Positions 15,759 to 24,622 of a stretch of 64,000 bases of DNA are shown here, in pieces (the first letter of the stretch is position 1; each line of letters starts with the position of its first letter). The stretch covers positions 1-64,000 of the forward strand of contig NZ_JACOAF010000033.1 of NCBI RefSeq assembly GCF_014269285.1. The letters run 5' to 3'. Source of the DNA: Rufibacter sediminis. Its GTDB lineage: Bacteria; Bacteroidota; Bacteroidia; Cytophagales; Hymenobacteraceae. Made by a program: the position numbers and the translations under genes. The notes beneath the pieces were generated by a model. The model did not search any database, had not been told where the DNA came from, and was given only the letters and a program-made list of their open reading frames with translations.

Positions 15759-16991
15759 ATGAAAGGCAAGAAATCAAACAACCCGGGTGTCTTGAGACGC
15801 ATCAATGACTGGCTCCACTTATGGTTGGGGTTGGTTTCTGGCATTGTGGTGTTTATTGTCAGCATCACGGGGTGCTTCTATGCGTTTCAGCAGGAAATCA
15901 AAGATGCGCTGGAGCCCTGGCGGTTTGTGGAGGCGCAGGAGAAAAGCTATGTACCACCCAGCCAATTGCTGGACACGGCCACGGCGTACATGCCCGGCGT
16001 GAAGCCCACCGGCCTTACCTACAGCAACCGCGAGGGCGCTGCTGCCGTGGGTTTCAGTACATTTGAGAAGGGGGAACGCAGTTTTACGGCCATTTTCCTG
16101 AATCCGTATACGGGCGAGTTCCTGCAGAAGCAGCAATCCATTGGCAAAGGTGAATTCGATTTTTTCCGGTTCATCATTGACGGGCACCGGGCGCTGTGGC
16201 TCCCCTACGCCATCGGGCGCCCCATTGTAGGAGTGTGCACGCTCATTTTCCTGGTACTGCTCATTACCGGCCTGGTGATGTGGTGGCCCAGAAGATGGAA
16301 CAAGTCTAACCGTGACAAAAGCTTTAAGATCAAATGGAACGGCAGTTTCAAACGGGTTAATTACGATCTGCACAACGTGCTCGGCTTTTACAGCCTGCTT
16401 TTGGCGTTGGCGTTGGGCATTACCGGCTTGGTTTGGAGCTTCAAGTGGTTTGAGGAGGGGCTGTATTACGTGACCTCGGGCGGAAAAGAGTTACCGGAGC
16501 ACCACCATCCGCATTCAGACACCACCAAAGCAGCTCTGCTGGCCAACAACACGGTTTCGGCGCTGGACCGGGCCTGGTACAAAACCATAGCCGTAGAACC
16601 AAACGCGCAGGGCTTCTACATGACTCCAATTCTGGAAGACAAGGATGATGCCCTTGAGATTATCGCTTACCAGGACCATGGCTCGTGGTACAACCGGAAC
16701 GAGTACTACTATGACCAGTACACCCTGGAGCTGTTCCGGGTACAAGGCGACCGCTACGAGGAAGCAGGCTTCGCTGATAAATTGTCCTTGCTCAACTACG
16801 ACCTCCACATTGGGGCCGTCTGGGGTTTACCCGGCAAGGTGCTGGCCTTCTGCATCAGCCTGATCTGCGCCAGTCTGCCCATTACCGGTTTTCTGGTGTG
16901 GTGGAATAAAAAGAAAAAAGCCAGGAAAACGACGTCACCTAAAAACGTTGCCCCTATCAACGCCAGAAAACCTGGTGTTGCAACGGCTTAA
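15759..16991 (+). CDS. PepSY-associated membrane protein (PiuB-like)
   Basis: The 410-residue inner-membrane protein has four main hydrophobic segments, at about residues 22-46, 148-172, 200-222 and 360-382, with a large extracytoplasmic region between them; this is the PepSY_TM layout. Signature pieces include WLHLWLGLVSGIVVFIVSIT, FFRFIIDGHRALWLP, VNYDLHNVLGFYSLLLALAL and NYDLHIGAVWGLPGKVLAF, with conserved His residues proposed to handle haem or iron reduction. It lies 76 nt after the DUF4374 gene in the same direction as the receptor. A role in iron release from the imported chelate is inferred from family context. Confidence 0.87.
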   Translation: MKGKKSNNPGVLRRINDWLHLWLGLVSGIVVFIVSITGCFYAFQQEIKDALEPWRFVEAQEKSYVPPSQLLDTATAYMPGVKPTGLTYSNREGAAAVGFSTFEKGERSFTAIFLNPYTGEFLQKQQSIGKGEFDFFRFIIDGHRALWLPYAIGRPIVGVCTLIFLVLLITGLVMWWPRRWNKSNRDKSFKIKWNGSFKRVNYDLHNVLGFYSLLLALALGITGLVWSFKWFEEGLYYVTSGGKELPEHHHPHSDTTKAALLANNTVSALDRAWYKTIAVEPNAQGFYMTPILEDKDDALEIIAYQDHGSWYNRNEYYYDQYTLELFRVQGDRYEEAGFADKLSLLNYDLHIGAVWGLPGKVLAFCISLICASLPITGFLVWWNKKKKARKTTSPKNVAPINARKPGVATA

Positions 16992-17090
16992 TTCCTTTTA
17001 AGCACCAGCCCACCGCGCTTTTTCCTTAATCGGAAGCGTCACTACCCAGGAACCCTTAGCTCTCTCCTAGTGAAGGAGCACCCAAGATAA

Positions 17091-17128
17091 AGCCACTTAC
17101 AAGATCCAACTTGTAGGTGGCTTTTCAT
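17091..17128 (+). terminator. Second copy of the tRNA-Asn-type terminator
   Basis: AAGCCACTTAC pairs with GTAGGTGGCTTTT, and the loop also resembles the copy at 11793-11830. It terminates the iron-uptake cassette and may mark the far end of an insertion next to tRNA-Asn. Confidence 0.6.
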
Positions 17129-17251
17129 TTATACCCTCCACATCATTGTAGCACAGCGCTGTGGTGACACCCTGAAAATATCTACTCTCAGGCTAAAAAT
17201 GGCTTGAGAACCTTTGGTGTTCCGGTGCTTGGCGGCGCTCAGACAACTTCT

Positions 17252-17287
17252 GTTTTACGCCTCGTTTTATAAAAACCTGCCCAAAAC
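17252..17287. repeat. P36 palindrome, copy 6
   Basis: Arms GTTTTACGCCTC and CCTGCCCAAAAC, imperfectly paired. It lies between the iron cassette and the LuxR-type gene. Confidence 0.65.
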
Positions 17288-17468
17288 AGGCTTTTAAACT
17301 GCTATAAGAGGTGGTGCAAACGAACTAAAGAGGAGCATTTCAGGGAAAACAACTCATTTAGGATAATTTTATTTTAAATTATGCCAAAATAAAGTTAAAA
17401 TAATGTATCAACCTGTAAATTAATGGCTTAAAAAATCTACTTTTACAGAGTACCTTTTTAAGCTGATC

Positions 17469-18164
17469 ATGATGAGAGTAGCTCCCCCAGAATATCTTCA
17501 GCAGGAAATAAAGGACCGGATAGCTCAGTTGGCGACCTTAGCCGAACATCTACCCGGAGTGGTAATTGTCCACAACATCCAAAATAACCTGGGCGTGGAG
17601 TACATGTCGCCCAGAGGCTTGCAACAGTTGGGGATTACCCTGGAGGAGCTGCAGCAGATGGGCCGCGAATTTCACAGCCGCTTCTTCAATCCGGTTGAAT
17701 CATCGGAATATGTCCCTAAACTGGTGAAAGGTCTTTTGGAGCGCAATGATCTAGAGGAAGTGATCTCTTATTTTCAGCAGGTCCGGTTCAAGGAAGAGGA
17801 AGAGTGGATGCTGCACCTCAGCGCTACAAAAATCCTGATGCTGGATGAGAGAGGCTTGCCCCTGCTCTCCATCACCGAGGCCATTCTGGTGGACCCCATG
17901 CACCACATCACGGCCAAAGTAAAACGCATTCTGGAAGAGAATTCCTTTCTGCGCCAGAATTACCAAAAATTCGCCCAACTGGGGCCCCGGGAACGGGAGG
18001 TCCTGAAAAGAGTCGCCCTGGGCAAAAGCTCGCTGGAAATCGCTGATGAAATGTTCATCTCAGAGAAAACCGTAAACACCCACCGCCGCAACATCAAACT
18101 GAAACTGAAAACCCACTCTTCGTTTGAGATTGCCCAATACGCCCGGGCCTTCGACCTGATCTGA
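17469..18164 (+). CDS. PAS-like domain LuxR-family transcriptional regulator
   Basis: The 231-residue protein combines an N-terminal PAS-like sensory region (about residues 20-140; LPGVVIVHNIQNNLGVEYMS, FEEE-type acidic strand, RGLPLLSITEAI) with a C-terminal LuxR/GerE helix-turn-helix (residues 172-231; LGPREREVLKRVALGKSS, then IADEMFISEKTVNTHRRNI). Such proteins sense a small ligand or partner and regulate transcription, but no receiver domain is present. Two ATGs in tandem begin the frame at 17469; either could be used. It is monocistronic and converges on the DUF58 operon. Its targets are not evident. Confidence 0.85.
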   Translation: MMRVAPPEYLQQEIKDRIAQLATLAEHLPGVVIVHNIQNNLGVEYMSPRGLQQLGITLEELQQMGREFHSRFFNPVESSEYVPKLVKGLLERNDLEEVISYFQQVRFKEEEEWMLHLSATKILMLDERGLPLLSITEAILVDPMHHITAKVKRILEENSFLRQNYQKFAQLGPREREVLKRVALGKSSLEIADEMFISEKTVNTHRRNIKLKLKTHSSFEIAQYARAFDLI

Positions 18165-18198
18165 TAACTAACGGACTTTTCTGCCCGGAAGCGCTTCC

Positions 18199-18234
18199 GT
18201 TTTAAGGCTACTTTCCTGAAAACCGGCCTGAAAC
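18199..18234. repeat. P36 palindrome, copy 7
   Basis: Arms GTTTTAAGGCTA and CCGGCCTGAAAC. It sits centrally in the convergent gap, 34 nt from the LuxR-type stop and 31 nt from the DUF58 stop. Confidence 0.75.
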
Positions 18235-18265
18235 AAAAGGAGCCAAGGCTACGCCGATGTACGAT

Positions 18266-19537
18266 TTACAGCAATCCGCGGGACTTGAACTCCAGGTACT
18301 TGTTAATGGCGTTGACGGTGAGTTTATCCGGCGGAGTCAGAATGGAATGGATGCCGTGGGCCGCGAACTCCTTAACAATCTGGCGTTTTTCGTAGGCAAA
18401 CTTCTCCGCGATGGCCTTCAGGTAAAGCGATTCGGTGTTTTGGGCCGGTTTTTCCAAAAGGTCACGCGTTTCAGTGTTCTCAAAAAACACGACCAGCACC
18501 AGGTGGTGTTTGGCTAGTTTGCGCAGATACGGCAACTGGCGTTTGGCACCGTTGAGGGTCTCAAAATTGGTAAACAGCAGCAACAGGCTGCGCTGTTTGA
18601 TCCTGGACCTAACGGTGACGTACAGCCGCTGGAAATCGGTCTCCTGGAACCTGGTGGTCTGGTTGTAGAGCACTTCCAGAATCTTCTGCAGTTGCGAGGC
18701 CTTCCGTTCGGCGGGCAGCATAGACCCAATCTGGTCTGAGAAGGTGATCAGACCGGCTTTATCTTCCTTGCGCAGCGCCACATTAGACAGCACCAGCGCC
18801 GCATTAATGGCGTAATCCAGCAGACTCAGCCCGGCGAAGGGCATTTCCATCACGCGGCCTTTGTCAATGAGGCAATACACCTGCTGCGATTTCTCGTCCT
18901 GATAATGATTCACCATCAGCTCCGCTTTGCGGGCCGAGGCTTTCCAGTTGATGGTGCGCTGGTCATCGCCGGCCACGTACGACCTGATCTGCTCAAATTC
19001 GGCGCTATGCCCCACCTTGCGCACTTTCTTAATGCCCATGGCAGACAGGTGCTGCGAGGCCGCCAGCAACTCATACTGCCGCATCTGGATAAACGACGGA
19101 TACACCGGCACCTGCTGCCCCTGACCGAAACGGTAGCGGCGGCGCACGAGCCACAAAGGCCCCTGCACCAGCACATTGGTGGCCCCAAAGGCGTACACGC
19201 CGCGCTGCACCGGTCGCAGTTGGTATTCAATCACGTGCGTCTCGCCTTTGGGTACCTGCACCTTGAAACTGGCGTCGCGCTTCTGAAACTGGAACGGCAA
19301 TTCTTCCAGCACCTCCAACCGCACCGTGAAAGCGTACCGGTTCTCCACGTACAGGTACACCGGGTTCTCGCTTCCGTTGGAGAGCTTCTCCTGCAGGCTG
19401 CGCGAGGCCACTACGCCGTTGGACTGCCGGAACAAAGCCAGCAAATCTATCCCCACAAACAGCACCAGAACTCCCAGCAGGATTTTCACCAAAAACAGAA
19501 ACGCCGGGAAAAAGAAGGCCAGCACAAACAACCCCAC
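18266..19537 (-). CDS. DUF58 domain protein
   Basis: The 423-residue membrane-anchored protein belongs to the DUF58 (von Willebrand-like) family that partners MoxR ATPases. It has two N-terminal hydrophobic stretches (residues 1-33), a beta-rich middle, the DUF58 core (VRSYVAGDDQRTINWKASAR near residue 200) and a MIDAS-like YCLIDKGRVM segment. The called start is GTG at 19537. Family proteins usually have 20-25 more residues before the first helix: such a segment (ALVSFFRDLYFTRYFF) is readable upstream in the next frame and would join at a run of seven T on the minus strand (19557-19563). So the N-terminus may be truncated by a one-base indel or a sequencing error. Likely envelope protein maturation with MoxR; function inferred. 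Confidence 0.85.
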   Translation of the reverse strand: MGLFVLAFFFPAFLFLVKILLGVLVLFVGIDLLALFRQSNGVVASRSLQEKLSNGSENPVYLYVENRYAFTVRLEVLEELPFQFQKRDASFKVQVPKGETHVIEYQLRPVQRGVYAFGATNVLVQGPLWLVRRRYRFGQGQQVPVYPSFIQMRQYELLAASQHLSAMGIKKVRKVGHSAEFEQIRSYVAGDDQRTINWKASARKAELMVNHYQDEKSQQVYCLIDKGRVMEMPFAGLSLLDYAINAALVLSNVALRKEDKAGLITFSDQIGSMLPAERKASQLQKILEVLYNQTTRFQETDFQRLYVTVRSRIKQRSLLLLFTNFETLNGAKRQLPYLRKLAKHHLVLVVFFENTETRDLLEKPAQNTESLYLKAIAEKFAYEKRQIVKEFAAHGIHSILTPPDKLTVNAINKYLEFKSRGLL

Positions 19538-19619
19538 CGCCCCGGAGAGCGCATAGAAAAAATACCTGGTGAAGTAAAGGTCTCGGAAAAAGGAAACGAG
19601 GGCTTTCAGGGGTACGGCG

Positions 19620-19654
19620 TTTTAGGGTTGATTTAAGAAAAACGGGGTAAAAAC
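19620..19654. repeat. P36 palindrome, copy 8
   Basis: Degenerate copy with arms GTTTAGGGTTGA and CGGGGTAAAAAC in the MoxR-DUF58 gap. A fragment of the CCCCCTACCCCC repeat follows at 19711-19740. Confidence 0.5.
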
Positions 19655-19790
19655 AGGATCAAAGGAAACTGGGTTGTAGCCAGAGGTTAGTAACTTCTTG
19701 AGCGGCTTCGTCATCCCCCTACCCCCTTCAAAGGGGGACGGAATGCGTGAGCAGTATCTTTGGGAAAGTTTTGCTTTAAGAGCAGCATCA

Positions 19791-20786
19791 CTAGCGGGGC
19801 ACCTCGGTTTTCTGGATGATTTGCTTGATCACGTCATCGGGGGTGCCACCTTCCATTTCTCGTTCCGGGGTCAGCTGGATTCGGTGGCGCAGTACGGAGG
19901 GGGCCAGCTCCTGCACATCCTCGGGGGTCACGAAAGAACGGTTCCGGAGGGCGGCCAGAGCTTTGGCGCTGTTCAGCAAGGCCAGCGAGGCCCGCGGCGA
20001 CGCGCCCAGGTACAGCGACTTGTTTGCGCGGGTCTGCACCACCACCTGGGCAATGTATTCCAGTACTTTGGCATCTACGTGCACGTTCTGCACCTGCCGC
20101 CGGAGGGCGGAGACCTTTTCGGCGGTGAGCACCGGCTGTATTTCCTCCAGATCCCGCTGCAGAGCCGGCCGGTTGTGATGCACCCCCAAAATAGCGACTT
20201 CTTCCTCCAGAGACGGATACTGCACCAGAATCTTGAACAGAAAGCGGTCCAGCTGGGCCTCGGGCAGGCGGTAGGTTCCCTCCTGCTCAATGGGGTTTTG
20301 CGTGGCCAGCACAATAAACGGATCGGCCATGGTGTACTGCACTCCGTCCTGGGTGATCTGCTGCTCCTCCATTACCTCAAACAAAGAGGCCTGGGTTTTG
20401 GCCGGGGCCCGGTTGATCTCGTCAATTAAGACGATGTTGGAGAAAATAGGCCCTTGCTTGAACTGGAATGTGGCCGTGCCTGGATGGAACACCGACGTTC
20501 CCAGCACATCGGAGGGCATCAGGTCTGGGGTGAACTGGATGCGGTTGAAGCCTACGTCAATGGTGCGTGCCAGCAATTTGGCAGTCAAGGTTTTGGCAAT
20601 ACCCGGCACGCCTTCAATGAGCACGTGCCCGTCGGCTAAGATGGCGACCAGCAACAGGTCAATAAACGCCTCCTGCCCGATGATCCGTTTCCGGAGTTCT
20701 TCCCTGATGCGCCCGGCGGCGGCTTGCAGGTCTGCGAAATCAGTTTGCGGGGCAAGCCCTAAGGCGGCTTCTTCTAGTGGTTCCAT
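19791..20786 (-). CDS. MoxR-family AAA+ ATPase
   Basis: The 331-residue cytoplasmic ATPase shows Walker A (GVPGIAKT near residue 62), Walker B (VLIDEINRAPAK), sensor 1 (LATQNPIEQEGTYRLPEAQLDRF) and a C-terminal lid domain (SPRASLALLNSAKALAAL, PEDVQELAPSVLRHRI). MoxR proteins act as chaperones with DUF58/VWA partners, often in envelope stress or insertion of metal cofactors. The cluster order SpoIIM-membrane protein-DUF4129-DUF4350-MoxR-DUF58 with an RDD gene alongside is a recurring unit in Bacteroidota. It lies 9 nt after the DUF4350 gene. Confidence 0.94.
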   Translation of the reverse strand: MEPLEEAALGLAPQTDFADLQAAAGRIREELRKRIIGQEAFIDLLLVAILADGHVLIEGVPGIAKTLTAKLLARTIDVGFNRIQFTPDLMPSDVLGTSVFHPGTATFQFKQGPIFSNIVLIDEINRAPAKTQASLFEVMEEQQITQDGVQYTMADPFIVLATQNPIEQEGTYRLPEAQLDRFLFKILVQYPSLEEEVAILGVHHNRPALQRDLEEIQPVLTAEKVSALRRQVQNVHVDAKVLEYIAQVVVQTRANKSLYLGASPRASLALLNSAKALAALRNRSFVTPEDVQELAPSVLRHRIQLTPEREMEGGTPDDVIKQIIQKTEVPR

Positions 20787-20795
20787 GCGAATTGG

Positions 20796-21992
20796 TTAAC
20801 GGCTGGCTTGCCGGTAAAAGCTTTCTAATTGTCTGTTCAATTGCCACAGGTTCTGTTCTTCCAGGGCATCGGTGGTCCGCACGTACTGGATCACCCGGAA
20901 GAGGTCGGCTACCTCCACCGGCGGCACCCCAGACTTCTTCACAATCTGGTCCTGCAGTTCTTTGTCCAGCACCGTGGTGGCTTCATGGTAGTGCAGGCGC
21001 AGGTACTCCAGAAAGTAGGTGATTTTCTTGTCGGCGATGACGCGGTGATCGCGGGTCTGGAAGTACAGATTGCCAATCACCCGTACAAACTCCAGCGTGG
21101 TGTTCCGGGGTTTCTCTATCACCGGGATGATCCGTTGCGTGCGCTTGCTTTCAAACAGCACAAAGAGCAACAAACTACCCAACGCGAGGTAATACGCCCA
21201 GGCCAGCGCTTCATGGTTGAGCAGCACCCTAAACGGCGAGCCACTACCTACCGCGCCCTGCTTCTGGTATTCATCCCACCACACGGGCCGCACGGGCAAA
21301 TGCGACAGCGCCACCGCCGCATATCTGGTTTGACTTGGCTCCAGAACGTGGTAATTGGTAAACGCCAGCGGTACCGAGCTGATGAAGAAGCTCCCCTTCC
21401 CGAAGACAATCTGCACAAAGTTGGCCTCGCCGGCGGTGTTCTGGCCCAGCACGGTGGTTTTGTGTTCAGAATCAAGGGTTAGAATGCGGCTGACCTTTTC
21501 CCAGGCGTAGCGCACCGGTTTGTTTTTCTGCAAAGACGGGTGCGTGAATACCAGGCCCAACGAGTCCTGCTTCGCTTTTTTGGAATCATCGGCTTTGAAG
21601 CCTAAAGCGTCTTGCAGCGCCGGGGAAAAACGATGGGCGCTGAGGAACACATGGTTTCCCGCCGCCACAAATTCCAGCAAAGTCTCCAGTTCCAGCTTAT
21701 CTACCTGGGTAGTGGCGTTGACAAAGAGGTAATTCACCGGTTTGGCGGTGCTATCTTCCAGATTAGCATGATCCTCCACCTGGTTCACCACCGGCAGCCG
21801 CACCGAGGTGACCGGCTGGCCCGGAAAAAGATCAGGCAACAAGTCAAACAGCACGAAGGTGCCGTACGGAATCTTGTCTTTGTTGGAGAAGGTCTGGTTC
21901 CAGTCAATGGGCTTAGGCCGGTAGTATTCCACCACCACGAAGATGGCGAACAGCAGCCCCAGGCCTAGCGCGTAGAAGCGGTACGTTTTCAT
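20796..21992 (-). CDS. DUF4350 domain protein
   Basis: The 398-residue protein has an N-terminal membrane anchor (about residues 5-22), an exported domain resembling the GATase-like DUF4350 region (KDKIPYGTFVLFDLLPDLFPG, HVFLSAHRFSPALQDALGF), a second membrane segment near 268-285 (YYLALGSLLLFVLF) and a cytoplasmic C-terminal tail rich in helices. It overlaps the upstream DUF4129 gene by 4 nt and is followed 9 nt later by moxR, so expression is coupled. The biochemical role is not known; association with the MoxR/DUF58 system is the main clue. Confidence 0.8.
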   Translation of the reverse strand: MKTYRFYALGLGLLFAIFVVVEYYRPKPIDWNQTFSNKDKIPYGTFVLFDLLPDLFPGQPVTSVRLPVVNQVEDHANLEDSTAKPVNYLFVNATTQVDKLELETLLEFVAAGNHVFLSAHRFSPALQDALGFKADDSKKAKQDSLGLVFTHPSLQKNKPVRYAWEKVSRILTLDSEHKTTVLGQNTAGEANFVQIVFGKGSFFISSVPLAFTNYHVLEPSQTRYAAVALSHLPVRPVWWDEYQKQGAVGSGSPFRVLLNHEALAWAYYLALGSLLLFVLFESKRTQRIIPVIEKPRNTTLEFVRVIGNLYFQTRDHRVIADKKITYFLEYLRLHYHEATTVLDKELQDQIVKKSGVPPVEVADLFRVIQYVRTTDALEEQNLWQLNRQLESFYRQASR

Positions 21993-22735
21993 GCCGTTTT
22001 CGCAAAAGACTGGTGAAACTCCCGGAACGACTGCCGCACCGTCTCAAACGTCTGCTCATCCAGAGAAGAGCCGCCGTACCACACATACTCAAACAGCTGG
22101 GTCACGCGCTCAAACGGCCGCAGCAAGGGCGAACTCTTCAGCTCGCTCACGTAACTCCGGTTGGTTTTGCCGGGCTTCCAGTCAATCAGCCCCTGATCGG
22201 TGAGGAGTTTGAGGGTGCGGAGGTACTGTAGCCGGATGGCCCGGCGGTAATCGCCCTGCGCTTCGGCCTCAGCTAAAAGAGCGTCAAAATCAATTTCGTG
22301 GATGTTCTCGCGGTAAGTCTCATAGGTGATGGCGGCCGCGGCCGATTTGCGGGAGAACAGGCCCACGAAATCTACCTGCAACAGCTTCAGGATCACGAAC
22401 ACCGTGGTGCCGATGGCGATGGCGTACAGCACGTACTTCCAGAACCCATCGTAGGAAGTGCCGCTCAGCATCTGGGACAGGTAATCGCCTATCTTTCGCC
22501 AAAAACGCTCCCAAAACGACATATCCGGCCGGATGTCCTGCCCGTACTGGAAATCTTTGCTTTCCCGCAGCTCCTGTAGTTTCTGCGGATCGGGGTACCG
22601 GAGCTGAAGCGGGGCAACGGCCGCGGTGTCGGGCACTGGAACGCTGGCGACGGCACTTCGGCTGACAACGCCGCCCCAGAACAGCAACAGGAAGAAAAGG
22701 AGGGAAAATCGCACCGGCACAGACTTAAAAGGCAT
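21989..22735 (-). CDS. DUF4129 domain protein
   Basis: The 248-residue protein starts with a signal/anchor segment (residues 8-32), has an external linker, a membrane helix near residues 98-118 (YVLYAIAIGTTVFVILKLL), and a cytoplasmic C-terminal DUF4129 domain (DYRRAIRLQYLRTLKLLTDQ then GLIDWKPGKTNRSYVSEL; FERVTQLFEYVWYGG). The DUF4129 region is found in bacterial transglutaminase-MoxR clusters. It overlaps its upstream neighbour by 11 nt and its downstream neighbour by 4 nt, consistent with one operon. Confidence 0.82.
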   Translation of the reverse strand: MPFKSVPVRFSLLFFLLLFWGGVVSRSAVASVPVPDTAAVAPLQLRYPDPQKLQELRESKDFQYGQDIRPDMSFWERFWRKIGDYLSQMLSGTSYDGFWKYVLYAIAIGTTVFVILKLLQVDFVGLFSRKSAAAAITYETYRENIHEIDFDALLAEAEAQGDYRRAIRLQYLRTLKLLTDQGLIDWKPGKTNRSYVSELKSSPLLRPFERVTQLFEYVWYGGSSLDEQTFETVRQSFREFHQSFAKTA

Positions 22736-23609
22736 CGGCTTCTACAGAAATACGGGGTTGGGTTCCAATCTGGCTTACCTGCTCCAGCAACCCTACACCG
22801 TCTTTTTTCTCCACCAGGTCAAAGTACAGGAACCCGATGGCCGTCACCGTGAAGGCATACAGCAACAACCCGATGAAGGTGGAAAAGGAACCCGCCACCA
22901 GGAGCAAAGCATCACTTTCGCCGCCCGGCAGATGGAAAATCCGGAGCACATACACCACCATGGAAGGCAACGCAACCACAAAACCAATCACGCCCTGCAC
23001 CACCAGCGCCAGTAACAGAAACCCGAAACTGGGCCACCAATGCCCTTTGATCAGGTAAAAGCAGCGCTCCACGGCATCCAGAAAACCCACTTCCTCGTGC
23101 AGCATCACCATCACAAACAGACACAGCGCCACCGAGACGTAAATACCCGGCACCACCAACAGCAGCGTCGCCAGGCCTATGATGAACACCACGCCCACGC
23201 TGGAATACAGCACCGAGATGAAGTTCCGTTTCACGTTTCCCCACACTTCAGGAGCCTCTACCCGCCCCTGTTGCAGCTGGTATTGCTGCATGTAGGAGTA
23301 GATGGTAAGGCTCAACAGCACAAAACTCACCAGCGAGAAAAACAGGCTGGCCCAGTAATGCAGCGACTTCACATTCTGCGCGAACGAATAAGCGCCCATG
23401 GAACCATACTGCACTGCCCCGGACACTTCTTTTAGCAGGGAGTTTTGGTAAATGCCGGAGAAAATACCCGCCAGCAGGGCAAACGGCACCACGTACAGCA
23501 GAAGGCACTTAAAAAGCGGCCGGAAGTTCTGCCGAAGAAACCCGATGGTGGCGTTCAGTTTCTGTCCCGCGTTGCGCTCTAGCCTAAATTCAATCAACTG
23601 ATCTTTCAT
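22725..23609 (-). CDS. Multi-pass membrane protein of the MoxR cluster
   Basis: The 294-residue protein has about six hydrophobic segments after a polar N-terminus (MKDQLIEFRLERNAGQKLNA), for example FKCLLLYVVPFALLAGIFSG, LFFSLVSFVLLSLTIYSYM and FIIGLATLLLVVPGIYVSVA. It resembles the glycerophosphoryl-diester-phosphodiesterase-like or DUF975-type membrane proteins seen beside SpoIIM genes, but I cannot assign a family firmly. I chose the ATG at 23609, not 23660, because the longer form reads through the end of the SpoIIM gene; the overlap is then 20 nt. No function is proposed. Confidence 0.75.
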   Translation of the reverse strand: MKDQLIEFRLERNAGQKLNATIGFLRQNFRPLFKCLLLYVVPFALLAGIFSGIYQNSLLKEVSGAVQYGSMGAYSFAQNVKSLHYWASLFFSLVSFVLLSLTIYSYMQQYQLQQGRVEAPEVWGNVKRNFISVLYSSVGVVFIIGLATLLLVVPGIYVSVALCLFVMVMLHEEVGFLDAVERCFYLIKGHWWPSFGFLLLALVVQGVIGFVVALPSMVVYVLRIFHLPGGESDALLLVAGSFSTFIGLLLYAFTVTAIGFLYFDLVEKKDGVGLLEQVSQIGTQPRISVEADAF

Positions 23610-24552
23610 CAGAAAGTCTGGCCTGGAGCCAATAAGGGTATAACAGGAAATAAAAGACAATCAGGGCCGCTGAGCCGCCAATGATCAACAGACTGGCGAA
23701 CAGCGGCATCTGGGTGTGGCGGGTCACAAAACCTTCCAGGAAACCAGCCATGATGAAAATGGGCACCAGCCCCACTACTATCTTCAGGCCATCTTTGGCC
23801 CCGCGCCGGAACGACTCCATGCGGGAGAAGGTCTTGGGGAATAGCAAGCTGTTGCCCAGCACAAACCCCGCGCACCCGGCAATAATAATGGCCGAAATCT
23901 CCAACGTGCCGTGAATCCAGATGGTGAGCATGGAGGTGAGCAGCAAACCTTTTTTGTAGAAGAAGAACTGAAACGCGCCCAGCATGATGCCGTTTTGGAG
24001 CAGAATCCAGAAAGTACCCACCGAAAACAAAGCCCCCATGACAAAAGCCGTAAACGCCACCTTGATGTTGTTGTAGGTAATGAACAGGAACATGCTGGTC
24101 TCCCCGGTCTTTTTGTAAACCGCCATGGGATCGCCTTTCCGGATGTTCTCTATGGTCTGGTTCACGTACTGATCACCCAGAATGAGTCGCACGAAGGTGT
24201 CATCATAGGCCGCCGAAACGGCCCCGATGAACACCGATGCCGCGAAGATGAGGAACGCATAGAACAATTGCCGGTGGTAGCGCCGGAACAGCAAGGGCAG
24301 CTCCTGTTTCCAGAACAGCACAAAGCGGTTGCTCTTCTCTTTCTTGTTGCGGTAAATGGTTTGGTGCACCTTGCCGGTGAGGCTGTTGAGGTAATCGGTG
24401 TTGTCTGAGTCTGGGTAGAAGGTGCGGGCGAAGGACAGGTCGTCGGTGAGTTCAATGAACCGATCAGCCAACTCGTCTGGGTTGGCTGTTGGCTCCGTGG
24501 CGTACCGTTTCCATTTTGCTAAATTCTGTTTGATGAAAGCGGCCTCGCGCAT
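23590..24552 (-). CDS. SpoIIM-family (stage II sporulation protein M) membrane protein
   Basis: The 320-residue protein has a soluble N-terminal helix domain (about residues 1-100; FIKQNLAKWKRYATEP, ELADRFIELTDDLSFARTFY) and five to six membrane helices in the rest, with the conserved NNIKVAFTAFVMGALFSVGT and HGTLEISAIIIAGCAGFVLG segments of the SpoIIM/DUF95 family. Bacteroidota do not sporulate, so this is a vegetative paralogue. It is the first gene of the six-gene minus-strand operon and is divergent from the RDD gene. Confidence 0.88.
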   Translation of the reverse strand: MREAAFIKQNLAKWKRYATEPTANPDELADRFIELTDDLSFARTFYPDSDNTDYLNSLTGKVHQTIYRNKKEKSNRFVLFWKQELPLLFRRYHRQLFYAFLIFAASVFIGAVSAAYDDTFVRLILGDQYVNQTIENIRKGDPMAVYKKTGETSMFLFITYNNIKVAFTAFVMGALFSVGTFWILLQNGIMLGAFQFFFYKKGLLLTSMLTIWIHGTLEISAIIIAGCAGFVLGNSLLFPKTFSRMESFRRGAKDGLKIVVGLVPIFIMAGFLEGFVTRHTQMPLFASLLIIGGSAALIVFYFLLYPYWLQARLSDERSVD

Positions 24553-24575
24553 CCCTCTGAGCTTTTGTTTCCTTT

Positions 24576-24583
24576 CAAATATA
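24576..24583 (-). promoter_or_regulatory. -7 element of the SpoIIM-MoxR-DUF58 operon
   Basis: TATATTTG on the minus strand matches TAnnTTTG and lies 24 nt upstream of the SpoIIM ATG. I see no convincing -33 TTG at the expected distance. Confidence 0.45.
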
Positions 24584-24622
24584 TCTAACTTAGGCTACTT
24601 TTTAAAGCAGTTGCGGAAGTAA

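Larger units (their letters stand above)
16992..17468. other. Gene-free stretch with a tRNA-terminator copy
   Basis: No supported ORF. It holds a second copy of the tRNA-Asn terminator (17091-17128), preceded by CCTTAGCTC and GGAGCACCCAAGA, which match two separate parts of the tRNA-Asn gene, and one P36 palindrome (17252-17287). The last 130 nt before the LuxR-type gene are AT-rich. Confidence 0.5.
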
